Shown: piece by piece, positions 1 to 7,552 of the stretch | How positions within the stretch are numbered: position 1 is the first letter of the stretch | Layout of the letters: each line of letters starts with the position of its first letter | Assembly (NCBI RefSeq): GCF_009834785.1 | Contig: NZ_WUYX01000041.1 | Coordinates: 1 to 64,000 of the forward strand | Source of the DNA: Natronorubrum halalkaliphilum | GTDB lineage: Archaea; Halobacteriota; Halobacteria; Halobacteriales; Natrialbaceae | Reading direction: 5' to 3' | DNA length: 64,000 nt | Made by a program: the position numbers and the translations under genes | Notes under the pieces: model-generated | Told to the model about the DNA's origin: nothing | Seen by the model: only the letters and a program-made list of their open reading frames with translations | Database searches by the model: none

Positions 1-2
1 AG

Positions 3-200
3 CATCGTGATGTCGATCGTCCGCTGACGTTGGACGGCATCGTGCTCGCGCGCGATGCCTTCGATGAGGTCTGCGGGAAAGAGGAAGTCAACCGACGGCG
101 TATGAGTGTTGGAGAGAGTTCAGGTATCACAACCTCTCTCTACGCGGTTTCTGAAGATAACTTCATCATGACGCTGGCGTCTGTCGGTTTCGCTCCTTAA
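3..200 (+). CDS. C-terminal end of an unidentified protein (partial)
   Basis: An open frame enters from the left edge and ends at TAA 198-200, leaving 65 residues of the C-terminus. The composition is acidic in the first half (DAFDEVCGKEE) and turns hydrophobic towards the end (LYAVSEDNF, then TLASVGFAP), so it reads as the closing beta-strands of a folded domain and not as a disordered tail. No catalytic motif is visible. I do not recognise the family, and the 5' part lies outside the window. A strong inverted repeat follows 12 bases after the stop and could end its transcript. Confidence 0.55.
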   Translation, partial: HRDVDRPLTLDGIVLARDAFDEVCGKEEVNRRRMSVGESSGITTSLYAVSEDNFIMTLASVGFAP

Positions 201-212
201 CCGAACACAGAT

Positions 213-270
213 GGTCGTTCGAGAATCAAAGATTCTCGTGATCACGGAAATCTATGATTCCCGGACGACC
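213..270. repeat. Nested inverted repeat downstream of the first gene
   Basis: GGTCGT at 213-218 is matched by ACGACC at 265-270. Inside lie a perfect hairpin GAGAATC-AAA-GATTCTC (221-237), the palindrome GTGATCAC (238-245) and an imperfect hairpin GGAAATC-TAT-GATTCCC (246-262). The outer ends pair, so the block can fold as a multi-arm structure. It may be a terminator for the upstream gene or the remains of a small mobile element end. The rest of 271-476 is AT-richer DNA with no gene I can support. Confidence 0.5.
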
Positions 271-476
271 CCGAGGCACTCGCCTTGTTCATCTGTAGAC
301 CGCCCATCGTTCGATCAGCATGAGTAGTGGGCGTCGGACCCGCCCTAATAAACCACTCAGTACAGCGGAACGAAATACTACGTCAAACACCAATATACTG
401 TCGGATTCTCACCTAACTTATCAATAAAATACACGCTCTTCCGTAGCATCAAAATACGGGGGTTACTGGACGAAGC

Positions 477-486
477 CTTCTTATTG
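477..486 (+). promoter_or_regulatory. TATA-like promoter element of the kinase gene
   Basis: CCTTCTTATT-type AT-rich box centred about 26 bases upstream of ATG 509. This spacing is usual for haloarchaeal leaderless transcripts and favours ATG 509 over the TTG at 488. Confidence 0.4.
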
Positions 487-508
487 GTTGATCCTGTCCT
501 ATCTTAGG

Positions 509-1993
509 ATGAGTCACGAGTCAAATCGGAGCCACCAGCAGGAATTTCGGACAGAAGGCGGCACCCATGATTCGTTAACGGTCGAAAGCGGCCTCGAAGC
601 ACTGCAGTCAAATTCGGAGTTTCACGGCACGGTCGAACCACTCGACGGACTCGAGGAACTCGAAACCTGTGAACACATCGCGTTATTCCACAAGACCCGC
701 GAAGAACGCTTCGCAACGGTTGCGCCATTCATTCGGCAAGGGATCGAGCAGGGCGAGCGAGTCATGTATGTCATCGATGATCTTCCGAAGTCCGTAATTC
801 TCGGAGAACTTCGCGGCGGTGATGTCAATATTGATGCCGCCCTCGAATCGGGCCAGTTGACGTTTCACTCACTCGAGGAAACCTATCTCCGGTCCGGACG
901 CTTCGATCCCGATGATATGATCGACGTCTATGCTGAGGCGATCGACGAAGCGAAAGCAGAGTATCCGGGGCTTCGCGTGACTGCGAGCACGAATTTCATC
1001 CTCGACGAGCAGGCGACGATCGCGGATTTTATGGCCTACGAGAGCCGGGTGAACAAACTCTTCCAGGGTGAGGACTGTATCGCCCTCTGCCATTACGACT
1101 GTAATGCGATTCCGGCAGAGACGCTCGTGGACGTCATCCGAACACATCCCCACATCGTATACGACGATACGGTCTGTCACAACTTCTATTACACACCGCC
1201 GGAGGAATTCTTCGAACCCGATGAATCGATCCGAGACGTCGAACGAATGCTGAATACGCTGGTCGATCACTCCGAAGCACGGACCGAACTCAACGAAACG
1301 ATCGAGGAACTGGAGGAATCGAACGAACGACTCAGGCGATTCGCCTACGTCGCTTCGCACGACTTACAGGAACCGTTACGGATGATCTCGAGCTATCTCC
1401 AGTTGCTCGAGTCCCGGTATGCGGACGAACTCGACGAGGAAGCACGCGAGTACATCGACTTCGCCGTGAACGGCTCCGATCGCATGCGGGAGATGGTCGA
1501 AGGGTTACTCGCGTATTCACGCATCGATATGGATGATGCGGAGTTCGAACCGGTCACGTGTGAAAATGTCGTTGAGGACGTGCTGACCGATCTGCAAGTA
1601 CAGATTGACGAAACGGATGCCACGATTCTCGTCGGATCGTTACCCACCGTCGTCGGCAACGCCCAACAGCTCGAACAACTCTTCTCGAATCTGATCTCAA
1701 ACGCAATCAAGTACAGTGGCGATCAGCCGCCGCACGTCGAAATTTCCGCCGAGCAGCAGGGCGACCGTTGCGTGTTTTCGGTCGCCGATAACGGAATCGG
1801 TATCGACCCGGAGTATGTCGATCAGATCTTCGAGATTTTCAACCGACTGCACTCGAACGACGAGTTCCAGGGAACTGGCATCGGCCTCTCACTGTGTCGA
1901 AAGATTGTCAACAGTCATGACGGCGACATTTGGGTCGATACGGAACCAGGGGACGGAACGACGTTTTACTTCACCCTTCCCACGGCCAGATAG
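509..1993 (+). CDS. MEDS-domain sensor histidine kinase
   Basis: 494-residue cytoplasmic sensor kinase with no membrane segment. Residues about 45-235 look like a MEDS domain (the DcmR-type sensory domain found in methanogen and haloarchaeal regulators), with the characteristic opening EHIALFHKTREERFATVAPF. A short coiled coil (about 255-278, NETIEELEESNERLRR) leads to the HisKA dimerisation helix with the phospho-accepting His284 in YVASHDLQEP. The ATPase domain shows the N box (NLISNAIKYS), G1 box DNGIGID near 427 and G2 box GTGIGLSLC near 455. The response regulator starts 18 bases after the stop, so the two genes form a two-component operon. The ligand is unknown. The start is set at ATG 509 because the in-frame TTG at 488 overlaps the likely promoter. 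Confidence 0.9.
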   Translation: MSHESNRSHQQEFRTEGGTHDSLTVESGLEALQSNSEFHGTVEPLDGLEELETCEHIALFHKTREERFATVAPFIRQGIEQGERVMYVIDDLPKSVILGELRGGDVNIDAALESGQLTFHSLEETYLRSGRFDPDDMIDVYAEAIDEAKAEYPGLRVTASTNFILDEQATIADFMAYESRVNKLFQGEDCIALCHYDCNAIPAETLVDVIRTHPHIVYDDTVCHNFYYTPPEEFFEPDESIRDVERMLNTLVDHSEARTELNETIEELEESNERLRRFAYVASHDLQEPLRMISSYLQLLESRYADELDEEAREYIDFAVNGSDRMREMVEGLLAYSRIDMDDAEFEPVTCENVVEDVLTDLQVQIDETDATILVGSLPTVVGNAQQLEQLFSNLISNAIKYSGDQPPHVEISAEQQGDRCVFSVADNGIGIDPEYVDQIFEIFNRLHSNDEFQGTGIGLSLCRKIVNSHDGDIWVDTEPGDGTTFYFTLPTAR

Positions 1994-2011
1994 AGGCCCC
2001 ATTCAACGCAC

Positions 2012-2473
2012 ATGGTCACGGAACCGTTAAACGGGTTGGTGGTCGAGGATAATCCTGGCGATATTCGGCTTATCAAAGCCGGATTCGACGAGAGTAGTGT
2101 CGACGGTTCGCTTACCGTCGTCACCGATGGAGAAGAAGCGCTCGACTATCTCTATCAGCGAAACGGGTACAGATCCACGGGAAAACCGGATTTTCTGTTC
2201 TTAGACCTGAACGTCCCCAAAAAGACCGGTAGTGACATCCTTGAACGAATAGACGGTGATATTGATCTTCGCTCGATCCCAATACTCGTTCTCACAGGCT
2301 CGCGGGCCGATAACCACGTCCTTGAAACGTATCGGATGGGGGCAGACGGATATTTCGTGAAACCAGTCGACCCGAACGAGTTCATGTCGCTTGTGGAAAC
2401 AGTGGTGGATACCGTTAGCTCCTCGGGAGCGCTCCCTCCGGGCGAATTTGCAGGTATTGATCACGGTAAGTAA
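2012..2473 (+). CDS. Receiver-only response regulator (Rcp1-like)
   Basis: 153 residues consisting of one CheY-like receiver domain without an output domain. The acidic pair sits in VVEDNPGD near residues 12-17, the phospho-accepting Asp is Asp65 in FLFLDLNVPKK, the conserved Thr is in VLTGS, and the conserved Lys is Lys117 in YFVKPVD. The loop NVPKKTG and the insert before it resemble the Rcp1 class that partners phytochrome-type kinases with the same HisKA subtype. It lies 18 bases behind the MEDS kinase and is presumably phosphorylated by it. With no output domain it must act through protein contacts or as a phosphate sink. Confidence 0.9.
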   Translation: MVTEPLNGLVVEDNPGDIRLIKAGFDESSVDGSLTVVTDGEEALDYLYQRNGYRSTGKPDFLFLDLNVPKKTGSDILERIDGDIDLRSIPILVLTGSRADNHVLETYRMGADGYFVKPVDPNEFMSLVETVVDTVSSSGALPPGEFAGIDHGK

Positions 2474-2487
2474 ACAGATAGCGTTAT

Positions 2488-2502
2488 CGCCTTCGAAAGG
2501 CG
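2488..2502 (+). terminator. Hairpin after the two-component operon
   Basis: Perfect 6-bp stem CGCCTT/AAGGCG with a 3-base loop CGA, 14 bases after the response-regulator stop. There is no T-run directly behind it, so function as a terminator is only likely from its position. Confidence 0.35.
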
Positions 2503-2633
2503 TTGCAGCCGCTGTAAACGGTGCCTATCGATTCGTAAGGACCTCGGTATAATTGTTCTGCCAGTGTAACTTCTCCGTACGTTCTCTATTACAAATACTA
2601 GATATCGGGACGGAATACGCAGAGTAACAGCTG

Positions 2634-2903
2634 ATGCACGATCTAACTGGATTTCAGCGAGACCTGCTGTACGTAATCGCCGGCACCGACGAGCCGTCTG
2701 GACAGGACGTAAAGACGGAGGTCGGGTCGTACTATAGCTCCGATATCAATCACGGGCGACTGTACCCGAATCTGGATACCCTCGTCAACAAAGATCTGGT
2801 TGAGAAGGGTGAACTGGACCGACGGACCAACTACTATGAAATCACCGAAACGGGCCGCCAACAGATTCAGGAACGCCGCGAGTGGGAAGCACAGTACAGG
2901 TGA
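2634..2903 (+). CDS. PadR family transcriptional regulator
   Basis: 89 residues forming a single winged-helix domain of the PadR type. It opens with LTGFQRDLLYVIAG, continues with a recognition region around SSDINHGRLYPNLDTLVNKDLV, and ends with the wing strand DRRTNYYEITETGRQ. This minimal size, without the C-terminal dimerisation domain of larger PadR proteins, is common in haloarchaea. It has its own upstream region: an AT-rich box (TATTACAAATACTA, about 2587-2600) lies about 35-45 bases before the ATG. Its target is not evident; autoregulation or control of the neighbouring two-component operon are possibilities from position only. Confidence 0.88.
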   Translation: MHDLTGFQRDLLYVIAGTDEPSGQDVKTEVGSYYSSDINHGRLYPNLDTLVNKDLVEKGELDRRTNYYEITETGRQQIQERREWEAQYR

Positions 2904-3194
2904 CGAAATCGTCGGAAACGGGTGTGGCGAGTACCGTCCTGCGAGATGGCGCCACGGAGAGGGATTCGTGGACGCTCACGCGAGCGACGTGACGGAGCGA
3001 GTTTCTGGCCACCCGGACGTCGGGCGCACGACCGCTCGGAATCGAGTGCTCGAGCGCACTCCGCAGGCGACCGCGGAAAGTAGCGGTTGGGTTCCACTCC
3101 TGTACGTCGTTCAGTCCGGACTCCGCGTAGCGCTCCAGTAGGGGCCCACTACGCGTCGTTACTCCCTTCCTTGGGACGTATCACGAAGCTGCGT
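2904..3194. other. Intergenic stretch without a supported gene
   Basis: 291 bases between the PadR gene and the convergent small gene at 3195. The open frames crossing it have basic, non-haloarchaeal composition and no start context, so they are read as chance. No repeat, RNA gene or clear terminator was recognised. Confidence 0.6.
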
Positions 3195-3512
3195 TCAGTC
3201 AGCGGTTTGGGTCTCGAGCCACGATTCGAACCGCTCGACGGCCGCCGTGGCGATCGCGTCGCCGATTCGGTCCGGTGAGTCGGTCAGGTCCCAGACGTAG
3301 GTGCCGTCTCGAGTAACCGTTACCCAGTCGACGTACTCGCCGCGATCCAGTTCGAGCAACAGCTCTTCGAGCGTGTCGTCGTCGAGGCTGCAGCCGAGTG
3401 CGTCCTCGATGCGGGCGGTGAGTTGGGGCGTCGTTGCCAGAACGCGCCCGTCGCTACTGTTGGTCGGTGGTCCGGACGTCGGTGTCGGCGGGGAGGGCGG
3501 CCGATCGGTCAT
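3195..3512 (-). CDS. Small acidic haloarchaeal protein of unknown function
   Basis: 105 residues: a proline/serine-rich N-terminal tail of about 25 residues, then a compact domain (RVLATTPQLTARIEDALGC onward) that ends in a Trp- and Glu-containing helix. No catalytic or metal site is visible. The longer in-frame start at 3563 is rejected because a box TATTAATA lies near 3541-3549 on the minus strand, about 33 bases before ATG 3512, which would place the longer start inside or upstream of the promoter. Haloarchaeal genomes often carry such lone small acidic proteins, but I cannot name the family. Confidence 0.65.
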   Translation of the reverse strand: MTDRPPSPPTPTSGPPTNSSDGRVLATTPQLTARIEDALGCSLDDDTLEELLLELDRGEYVDWVTVTRDGTYVWDLTDSPDRIGDAIATAAVERFESWLETQTAD

Positions 3513-3718
3513 CGTCGAGACACTGGTTGTTCTTCGAGTACTATTAATACTGGTGGTAGTCACGAGACCCTGATTGTGTCGTCGTCAGACGGTAGTTAGA
3601 AAGATGACACATCCGTTGCCGATGCTCGAGGAGTTCGTCGCCCGAATATTCGACTGAGAGCGACGATCCCGTAGCCGCCACCCTGAAGCGTTAGTACGTG
3701 GCGACCGTCTGGGCCAGC

Positions 3719-4747
3719 ATGCCGACTGTCTACGCTGCACTCCGGGACCGCCTCCTCGTCTGTACGAGCGACGACACCGACGCGACGGCGTGGACGACGA
3801 CCCCTCGGCTCGAGGGCCACGACCTCGAGTGCGTGGCGGCCTCGCCCGCCGAACCGGATCGAGCCTTCGTCGGAACGTTCGAGGACGGTCTCTTTCGTTC
3901 GCGGCCAACAGACTCGGACGAACACGCCTCCGAGTTCGAACGCCTCGAGACCGATTTCGTCAGCGACGCCGTGATGTCGCTCGCGATCAGCCCCCACGAT
4001 CCGGACGTCGTCTACGCGGGCACCGAACCGAGTCGCGTCTATCGCTCGACGGACGGCGGCGACTCCTGGACTCACCTGCCGGGACTGACTGACCTCCCCT
4101 CCGAAGACGAGTGGTACTTCCCCCCGCGACCGCACACCCACCACGTGCGCTGGCTCGAGGTCGATCCGTTCGATCCCGAGCGGCTCTACGTCGGGGTCGA
4201 GGCCGGCGCGTTCGTCCTGAGCACGGACGGCGGCGAGACGTGGCGGGAACGACCCGACGGCTCGCGCCGAGACAATCACACGCTGGCGACCCACGCCGAC
4301 CGAGAGGGCCGCGTCTACACGGCGGCCGGCGACGGGTACGCGGAGAGCGACGACGGCGGCGAGTCCTGGAGCCGTCCCCACGACGGCCTCGAGCACACCT
4401 ACTGCTGGGGGCTCGCCACCGACCCCGGCGACCAGGACTCGGTCATCGTCTCGAGTGCCCACGGCGCCTCGAGCGCCCATACCGCGGACTCTGCCGACTC
4501 GTACGTCTACCCCCGTACCGACGGCGATCCCTGGGAACGTCTAGATGACTGCGGGCTGCCGATGGGTGACGGCGTCGTCCGTGCCGTGTTCGAGACGACC
4601 GACGAGGACGGCGTCGTCTACGCGGTGAACAACAAGGGACTGTTCGTCTCAGAGGACTTCGGCGGTCGCTGGGAGCGACTCGATATCGACTGGGACGAGG
4701 GACTCGAGACGCAGGCGCCTCGAGGGCTGGCCGTGCTCGACACCTAA
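3719..4747 (+). CDS. BNR/Asp-box repeat beta-propeller protein
   Basis: 342 residues with at least four Asp-box (BNR) turns: RSTDGGDSW, LSTDGGETW, ESDDGGESW and VSEDFGGRW, each preceded by a Y-x-G/A strand, as in sialidase- and sortilin-type propellers. There is no signal peptide, so it is probably cytoplasmic. In haloarchaea such proteins are annotated as 'glycosyl hydrolase' or 'WD40/YVTN/BNR-like', but no sialidase catalytic arginine triad is evident, so an enzymatic role should not be assumed. ATG 3719 is chosen over the GTG at 3698. The gene converges on the membrane-protein gene at 4744 and their stop codons overlap by 4 bases. Confidence 0.82.
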   Translation: MPTVYAALRDRLLVCTSDDTDATAWTTTPRLEGHDLECVAASPAEPDRAFVGTFEDGLFRSRPTDSDEHASEFERLETDFVSDAVMSLAISPHDPDVVYAGTEPSRVYRSTDGGDSWTHLPGLTDLPSEDEWYFPPRPHTHHVRWLEVDPFDPERLYVGVEAGAFVLSTDGGETWRERPDGSRRDNHTLATHADREGRVYTAAGDGYAESDDGGESWSRPHDGLEHTYCWGLATDPGDQDSVIVSSAHGASSAHTADSADSYVYPRTDGDPWERLDDCGLPMGDGVVRAVFETTDEDGVVYAVNNKGLFVSEDFGGRWERLDIDWDEGLETQAPRGLAVLDT

Positions 4748-5535
4748 CGGTTGATCGATGTCGCGAACCGGTCCTCGTGGCGCCGGTGTTCGAACAGCGA
4801 GGCGATCGCGACGGCGTGAACCGGAGCGACGAGCGCGCTGGTCAGGAACGCGCCTGCGACAGGAACGCTGGCGAGGAGCCACGCGCTGGTCCCGAAGATG
4901 ACGACCAGGGCGAAGACCGACCAGCCGTCGCCACGAACCCAGACACCGCCATCCCGGATCGCTGTCCAGGGGGATGCGCCAGCGGCAATAAGTCCGGGTG
5001 TTGGAAAGAGCAACACCATCGCGGCGAGCAGTAGTGCCAGCGGAACGAGTCCGAACAGCCCCGTGCCCTGGGGGACGATCGAGTCGAGAAGCCGGTGGGC
5101 GAAATCGACCGTGACTACGAACCCGAGATACGACGGAAGCGGTCCGAACTGCGCCTCACCGTCCAGTAACCGTGTCAGCGTGAGCGCGCCTGCAAGCGCG
5201 ACCACGAGCAACGACAGAACGTGCAGTCCGAGTCCCCAGACGAGGTACGGCAGTTCGAGACCGATAAACGACTCGAGGGACACCGACATCCGGTTCACGC
5301 CGGTCGGGTAGCCGACGTACTCGAGTGAGAGCGTCGCTTTGTCGAGTCCCGCGTACTCGAGAGCCGGGATCGGATCGCGCAGTCGGAGCGCGTCGATGGT
5401 GGCGAGAACGAGCCCCGCGACGGCGAACGGGGCGAATAGGCTCGGATTGCGGAGCAGCCGGTCGATGGCTGCTGAGAGGACGTGTGGAACGGACCACGCT
5501 CGACGGTCGTACTCCTCACCTCGGTCGCGCGCCAC
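4744..5535 (-). CDS. Multi-pass membrane protein of unknown function
   Basis: 263 residues with about six hydrophobic segments: LFAPFAVAGLVLATI near 33-47, YLVWGLGLHVLSLLVVALAGAL, LFGLVPLALLLAAMVLLFPTPGL, and VFALVVIFGTSAWLLASVPVAGAFLTSALVAP (each written only in part here). Loops are acidic. GTG 5535 is the start; it lies two bases beyond the TAA of the PQQ-propeller gene, so the pair is surely cotranscribed. The function is unknown. Pairing with an exported propeller suggests an envelope assembly role, which is an inference from context only. Confidence 0.75.
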   Translation of the reverse strand: MARDRGEEYDRRAWSVPHVLSAAIDRLLRNPSLFAPFAVAGLVLATIDALRLRDPIPALEYAGLDKATLSLEYVGYPTGVNRMSVSLESFIGLELPYLVWGLGLHVLSLLVVALAGALTLTRLLDGEAQFGPLPSYLGFVVTVDFAHRLLDSIVPQGTGLFGLVPLALLLAAMVLLFPTPGLIAAGASPWTAIRDGGVWVRGDGWSVFALVVIFGTSAWLLASVPVAGAFLTSALVAPVHAVAIASLFEHRRHEDRFATSINR

Positions 5536-5537
5536 GA

Positions 5538-6761
5538 TTAGGTCGCCTCCTCGAGGGCTAGCAGTCCCTCGTCAACGACGACGTACAACACGCCGTCGCC
5601 GACGATCGGTTGCCTGAAGTAGGTCGCATCCTCGTAGGTCCATCGCCGGTTGCCAGTCTGGGCATCGATCGCGACCAGTTCTGTGGCTTGGTTTCCGAGG
5701 TAGACGACGCCGTCGGCGACGACCGGGTCTGTGCCATGGCTGTGATCGACAGTCCACTCTTGCTCGCCGTGCTCGAGGTCAATCGCGTGCAGCGATCCCC
5801 TGCCGTCGGTGACAAACACCGTGCCGTCGGCGACGGCGGCGCTGCCGTCGATAGCGTTCCCGTCGTGGGTGTACTCCCACCGAACGCTTCCGTCGGTTCG
5901 GTCGAGCAACACGACACCCTCTCGATCGGGAACGACGAGCCCCGCTTCCGTCACCGTCGGCGGACGGAAGTTACGGTAGTTCAAGGCACTTTTTGCGTGA
6001 GGTTCGGGGGTAACACTCCAGTGTCGGTCGCCCGTCTCGGCATCGAACGCGACGACATCGCCGGGCCGACTCGAGACGTAGACGGTTTCGTCGCGGACTG
6101 CCGGCCGGTGGGAACCGGTCGACCGCGGTTTGCCGACCGTCTGCTCCCACCGGATTCGGCCACTGCTCGCGTCTAACGCGGCGACACGGTCGCTGTCGGG
6201 GACGACCGCGTACACCGACTCGTTTGTCGCGACCGGCGATGGACCCTGTGGCGGGAAACCGGACCAGCGCTGCCCCTCCTGCCCGTGGCTGTGCCACCGC
6301 TCGGTACCGATCGACCATCCCAGGGCCTCGTAGCCGCCGCTGGCACTCAGCCCGTAGATACCTTCTCGGCCGGTGACGGCGAGCGTATCGCTCCGGTAGG
6401 CCCTTGCCGTGGCTCGAGCCGGCGACGACCAGTAGTGCCCGTCTCGTCCGAATCGAATCTCGCCGATGTCGCGATCGAACGCGACGACTGACTGGTGGCC
6501 CACGGCGTACAGTGTCTCGCCAACGAGGATCGGTGCTGTCTGCCTGTGCATGCGCATACTCGAGTTCGTCTCTTGCCACGCAACCTCGACATCGTCTCTC
6601 GGACCCGACGCGTCGGGACTGTGGCCAGTCCCCGCCGGGTCGTACCGCGCCATCGGCCACTCGAGTCGATCGGCGTTCGTCGCGCCAAGCGTTACGTGGG
6701 TCCCGGTCAGGGCGACGGCCGTTGCACCGACTCCAGCGAGAAGTCGTCTTCTGGAGGGCAT
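5538..6761 (-). CDS. Exported PQQ-like beta-propeller protein (Tat signal)
   Basis: 407 residues. The N-terminus MPSRRRLLAGVGATAVALTG carries a twin-arginine type signal, as usual for haloarchaeal secreted proteins. The mature part is an eight-bladed type PQQ-like propeller: repeated units of the form 'V-A-D-G-x-V-Y/F-V ... G-x-L-x-A-L/I-D-x-x-T-G-x-x-x-W', such as VVAFDAETGDRHWSV, LVAIDAQTGNRRWTY and LYVVVDEGLLAL. This matches PQQ-binding-like/BamB-like haloarchaeal proteins; PQQ binding itself cannot be shown. The open frame continues upstream to 7190, but that extension runs antisense to S24e and is not coding. The next gene (membrane protein) starts within two bases. Confidence 0.85.
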   Translation of the reverse strand: MPSRRRLLAGVGATAVALTGTHVTLGATNADRLEWPMARYDPAGTGHSPDASGPRDDVEVAWQETNSSMRMHRQTAPILVGETLYAVGHQSVVAFDRDIGEIRFGRDGHYWSSPARATARAYRSDTLAVTGREGIYGLSASGGYEALGWSIGTERWHSHGQEGQRWSGFPPQGPSPVATNESVYAVVPDSDRVAALDASSGRIRWEQTVGKPRSTGSHRPAVRDETVYVSSRPGDVVAFDAETGDRHWSVTPEPHAKSALNYRNFRPPTVTEAGLVVPDREGVVLLDRTDGSVRWEYTHDGNAIDGSAAVADGTVFVTDGRGSLHAIDLEHGEQEWTVDHSHGTDPVVADGVVYLGNQATELVAIDAQTGNRRWTYEDATYFRQPIVGDGVLYVVVDEGLLALEEAT

Positions 6762-6894
6762 TGCTGCCGTTGGCTTGAGATAGTTAGCACATGTGTTTTT
6801 CGAACGATCAATACAGGACAGAAACGAATAGCACTTGTTCCGCGTCACCACCCCGTGTTCGATTCGGGAGATGTCTATCGGCCGCTTCGAAATC

Positions 6895-6902
6895 CTTTTA
6901 GG
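6895..6902 (+). promoter_or_regulatory. TATA element of the S24e-S27ae operon
   Basis: CTTTTAGG preceded by a purine-rich BRE-like CGAAA, about 40 bases before ATG 6939, allowing a short leader of roughly 15 bases. Confidence 0.4.
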
Positions 6903-6938
6903 CGCTACACGGGGATAGTAGAGTAACTGAGTGATATC

Positions 6939-7262
6939 ATGGACGTCGACATCATCTCCGAAACGGAGAACCCCATGTTGCATCGAACCGACGTGACCTT
7001 CGAACTGACCCACGAGGACGCGACGCCCTCGCGCCTGCAGGTTCGCGACAGTCTCGCGGCCAAACTGAACAAGGACGCCGACGAGGTCGTCATCCGCAAA
7101 CTCGACACCAAGTTCGGGATGCGAAAGACGGTCGGACAGGCCAAAGTCTACGACACGGCCGACTACGCCCGTGACGTCGAGCAGGACCACATGCTCGAGC
7201 GCAACAAGATCGGCGCCGAGGATGCTGACGCTGACGCCGAAGCGGAAGCGGAGGAGGCCTAA
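6939..7262 (+). CDS. rps24e: 30S ribosomal protein S24e
   Basis: 107 residues. The N-terminal [19 protein letters not shown], the central strand-helix [31 protein letters not shown] and the segment GQAKVYDT are the S24e family signature. The C-terminus extends into an acidic Ala/Asp/Glu tail (about residues 92-107), a common haloarchaeal adaptation. It is a component of the small ribosomal subunit, without a bacterial counterpart. S27ae starts one base after its stop codon, the usual archaeal pairing. Confidence 0.97.
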   Translation: MDVDIISETENPMLHRTDVTFELTHEDATPSRLQVRDSLAAKLNKDADEVVIRKLDTKFGMRKTVGQAKVYDTADYARDVEQDHMLERNKIGAEDADADAEAEAEEA

Positions 7263-7263
7263 A

Positions 7264-7398
7264 ATGGCTCGTCACGAAATCTATAACGACGACGGTACCA
7301 CGGAGCGCGAACAGTGCCCCCGCTGTGGGGACGCCTTCCTCGCCGATCACGGTGACCGCACCCACTGCGGTAAGTGCGGTTACACCGAGTGGGAGTAA
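7264..7398 (+). CDS. rps27ae: 30S ribosomal protein S27ae
   Basis: 44 residues, typical archaeal size (no ubiquitin fusion as in eukaryotes). A zinc ribbon is formed by CPRCGD (18-21 region) and CGKCGY with about 14 residues between the pairs. ATG 7264 lies one base after the S24e TAA (7260-7262), so translation is coupled. The C-terminal YTEWE is typical of the haloarchaeal protein. Confidence 0.95.
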   Translation: MARHEIYNDDGTTEREQCPRCGDAFLADHGDRTHCGKCGYTEWE

Positions 7399-7552
7399 GG
7401 CGATCTGCTGAGCACAAGTAACGCATATCGGAAACGCGAACGGGGAACGAACTGAGTCGTGAGCGGGCGACCTGCCGAGCGGAGTACAACGACCCGCGAG
7501 CACGTTCCGGCCGTTTCTCCGCCGACAACCGATCGCACAGTGAGACCAAACC

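Noticed and set aside
3060-3165. Possible tRNA-like or small RNA fold before the 3195 gene
   Set aside because: Some short complementary stretches exist (GGGGCCCACT region), but no cloverleaf or conserved RNA motif could be drawn.
6762-7190. N-terminal extension of the PQQ-propeller protein
   Set aside because: It runs antisense through S24e and its promoter; the Tat signal peptide begins at the ATG at 6761.
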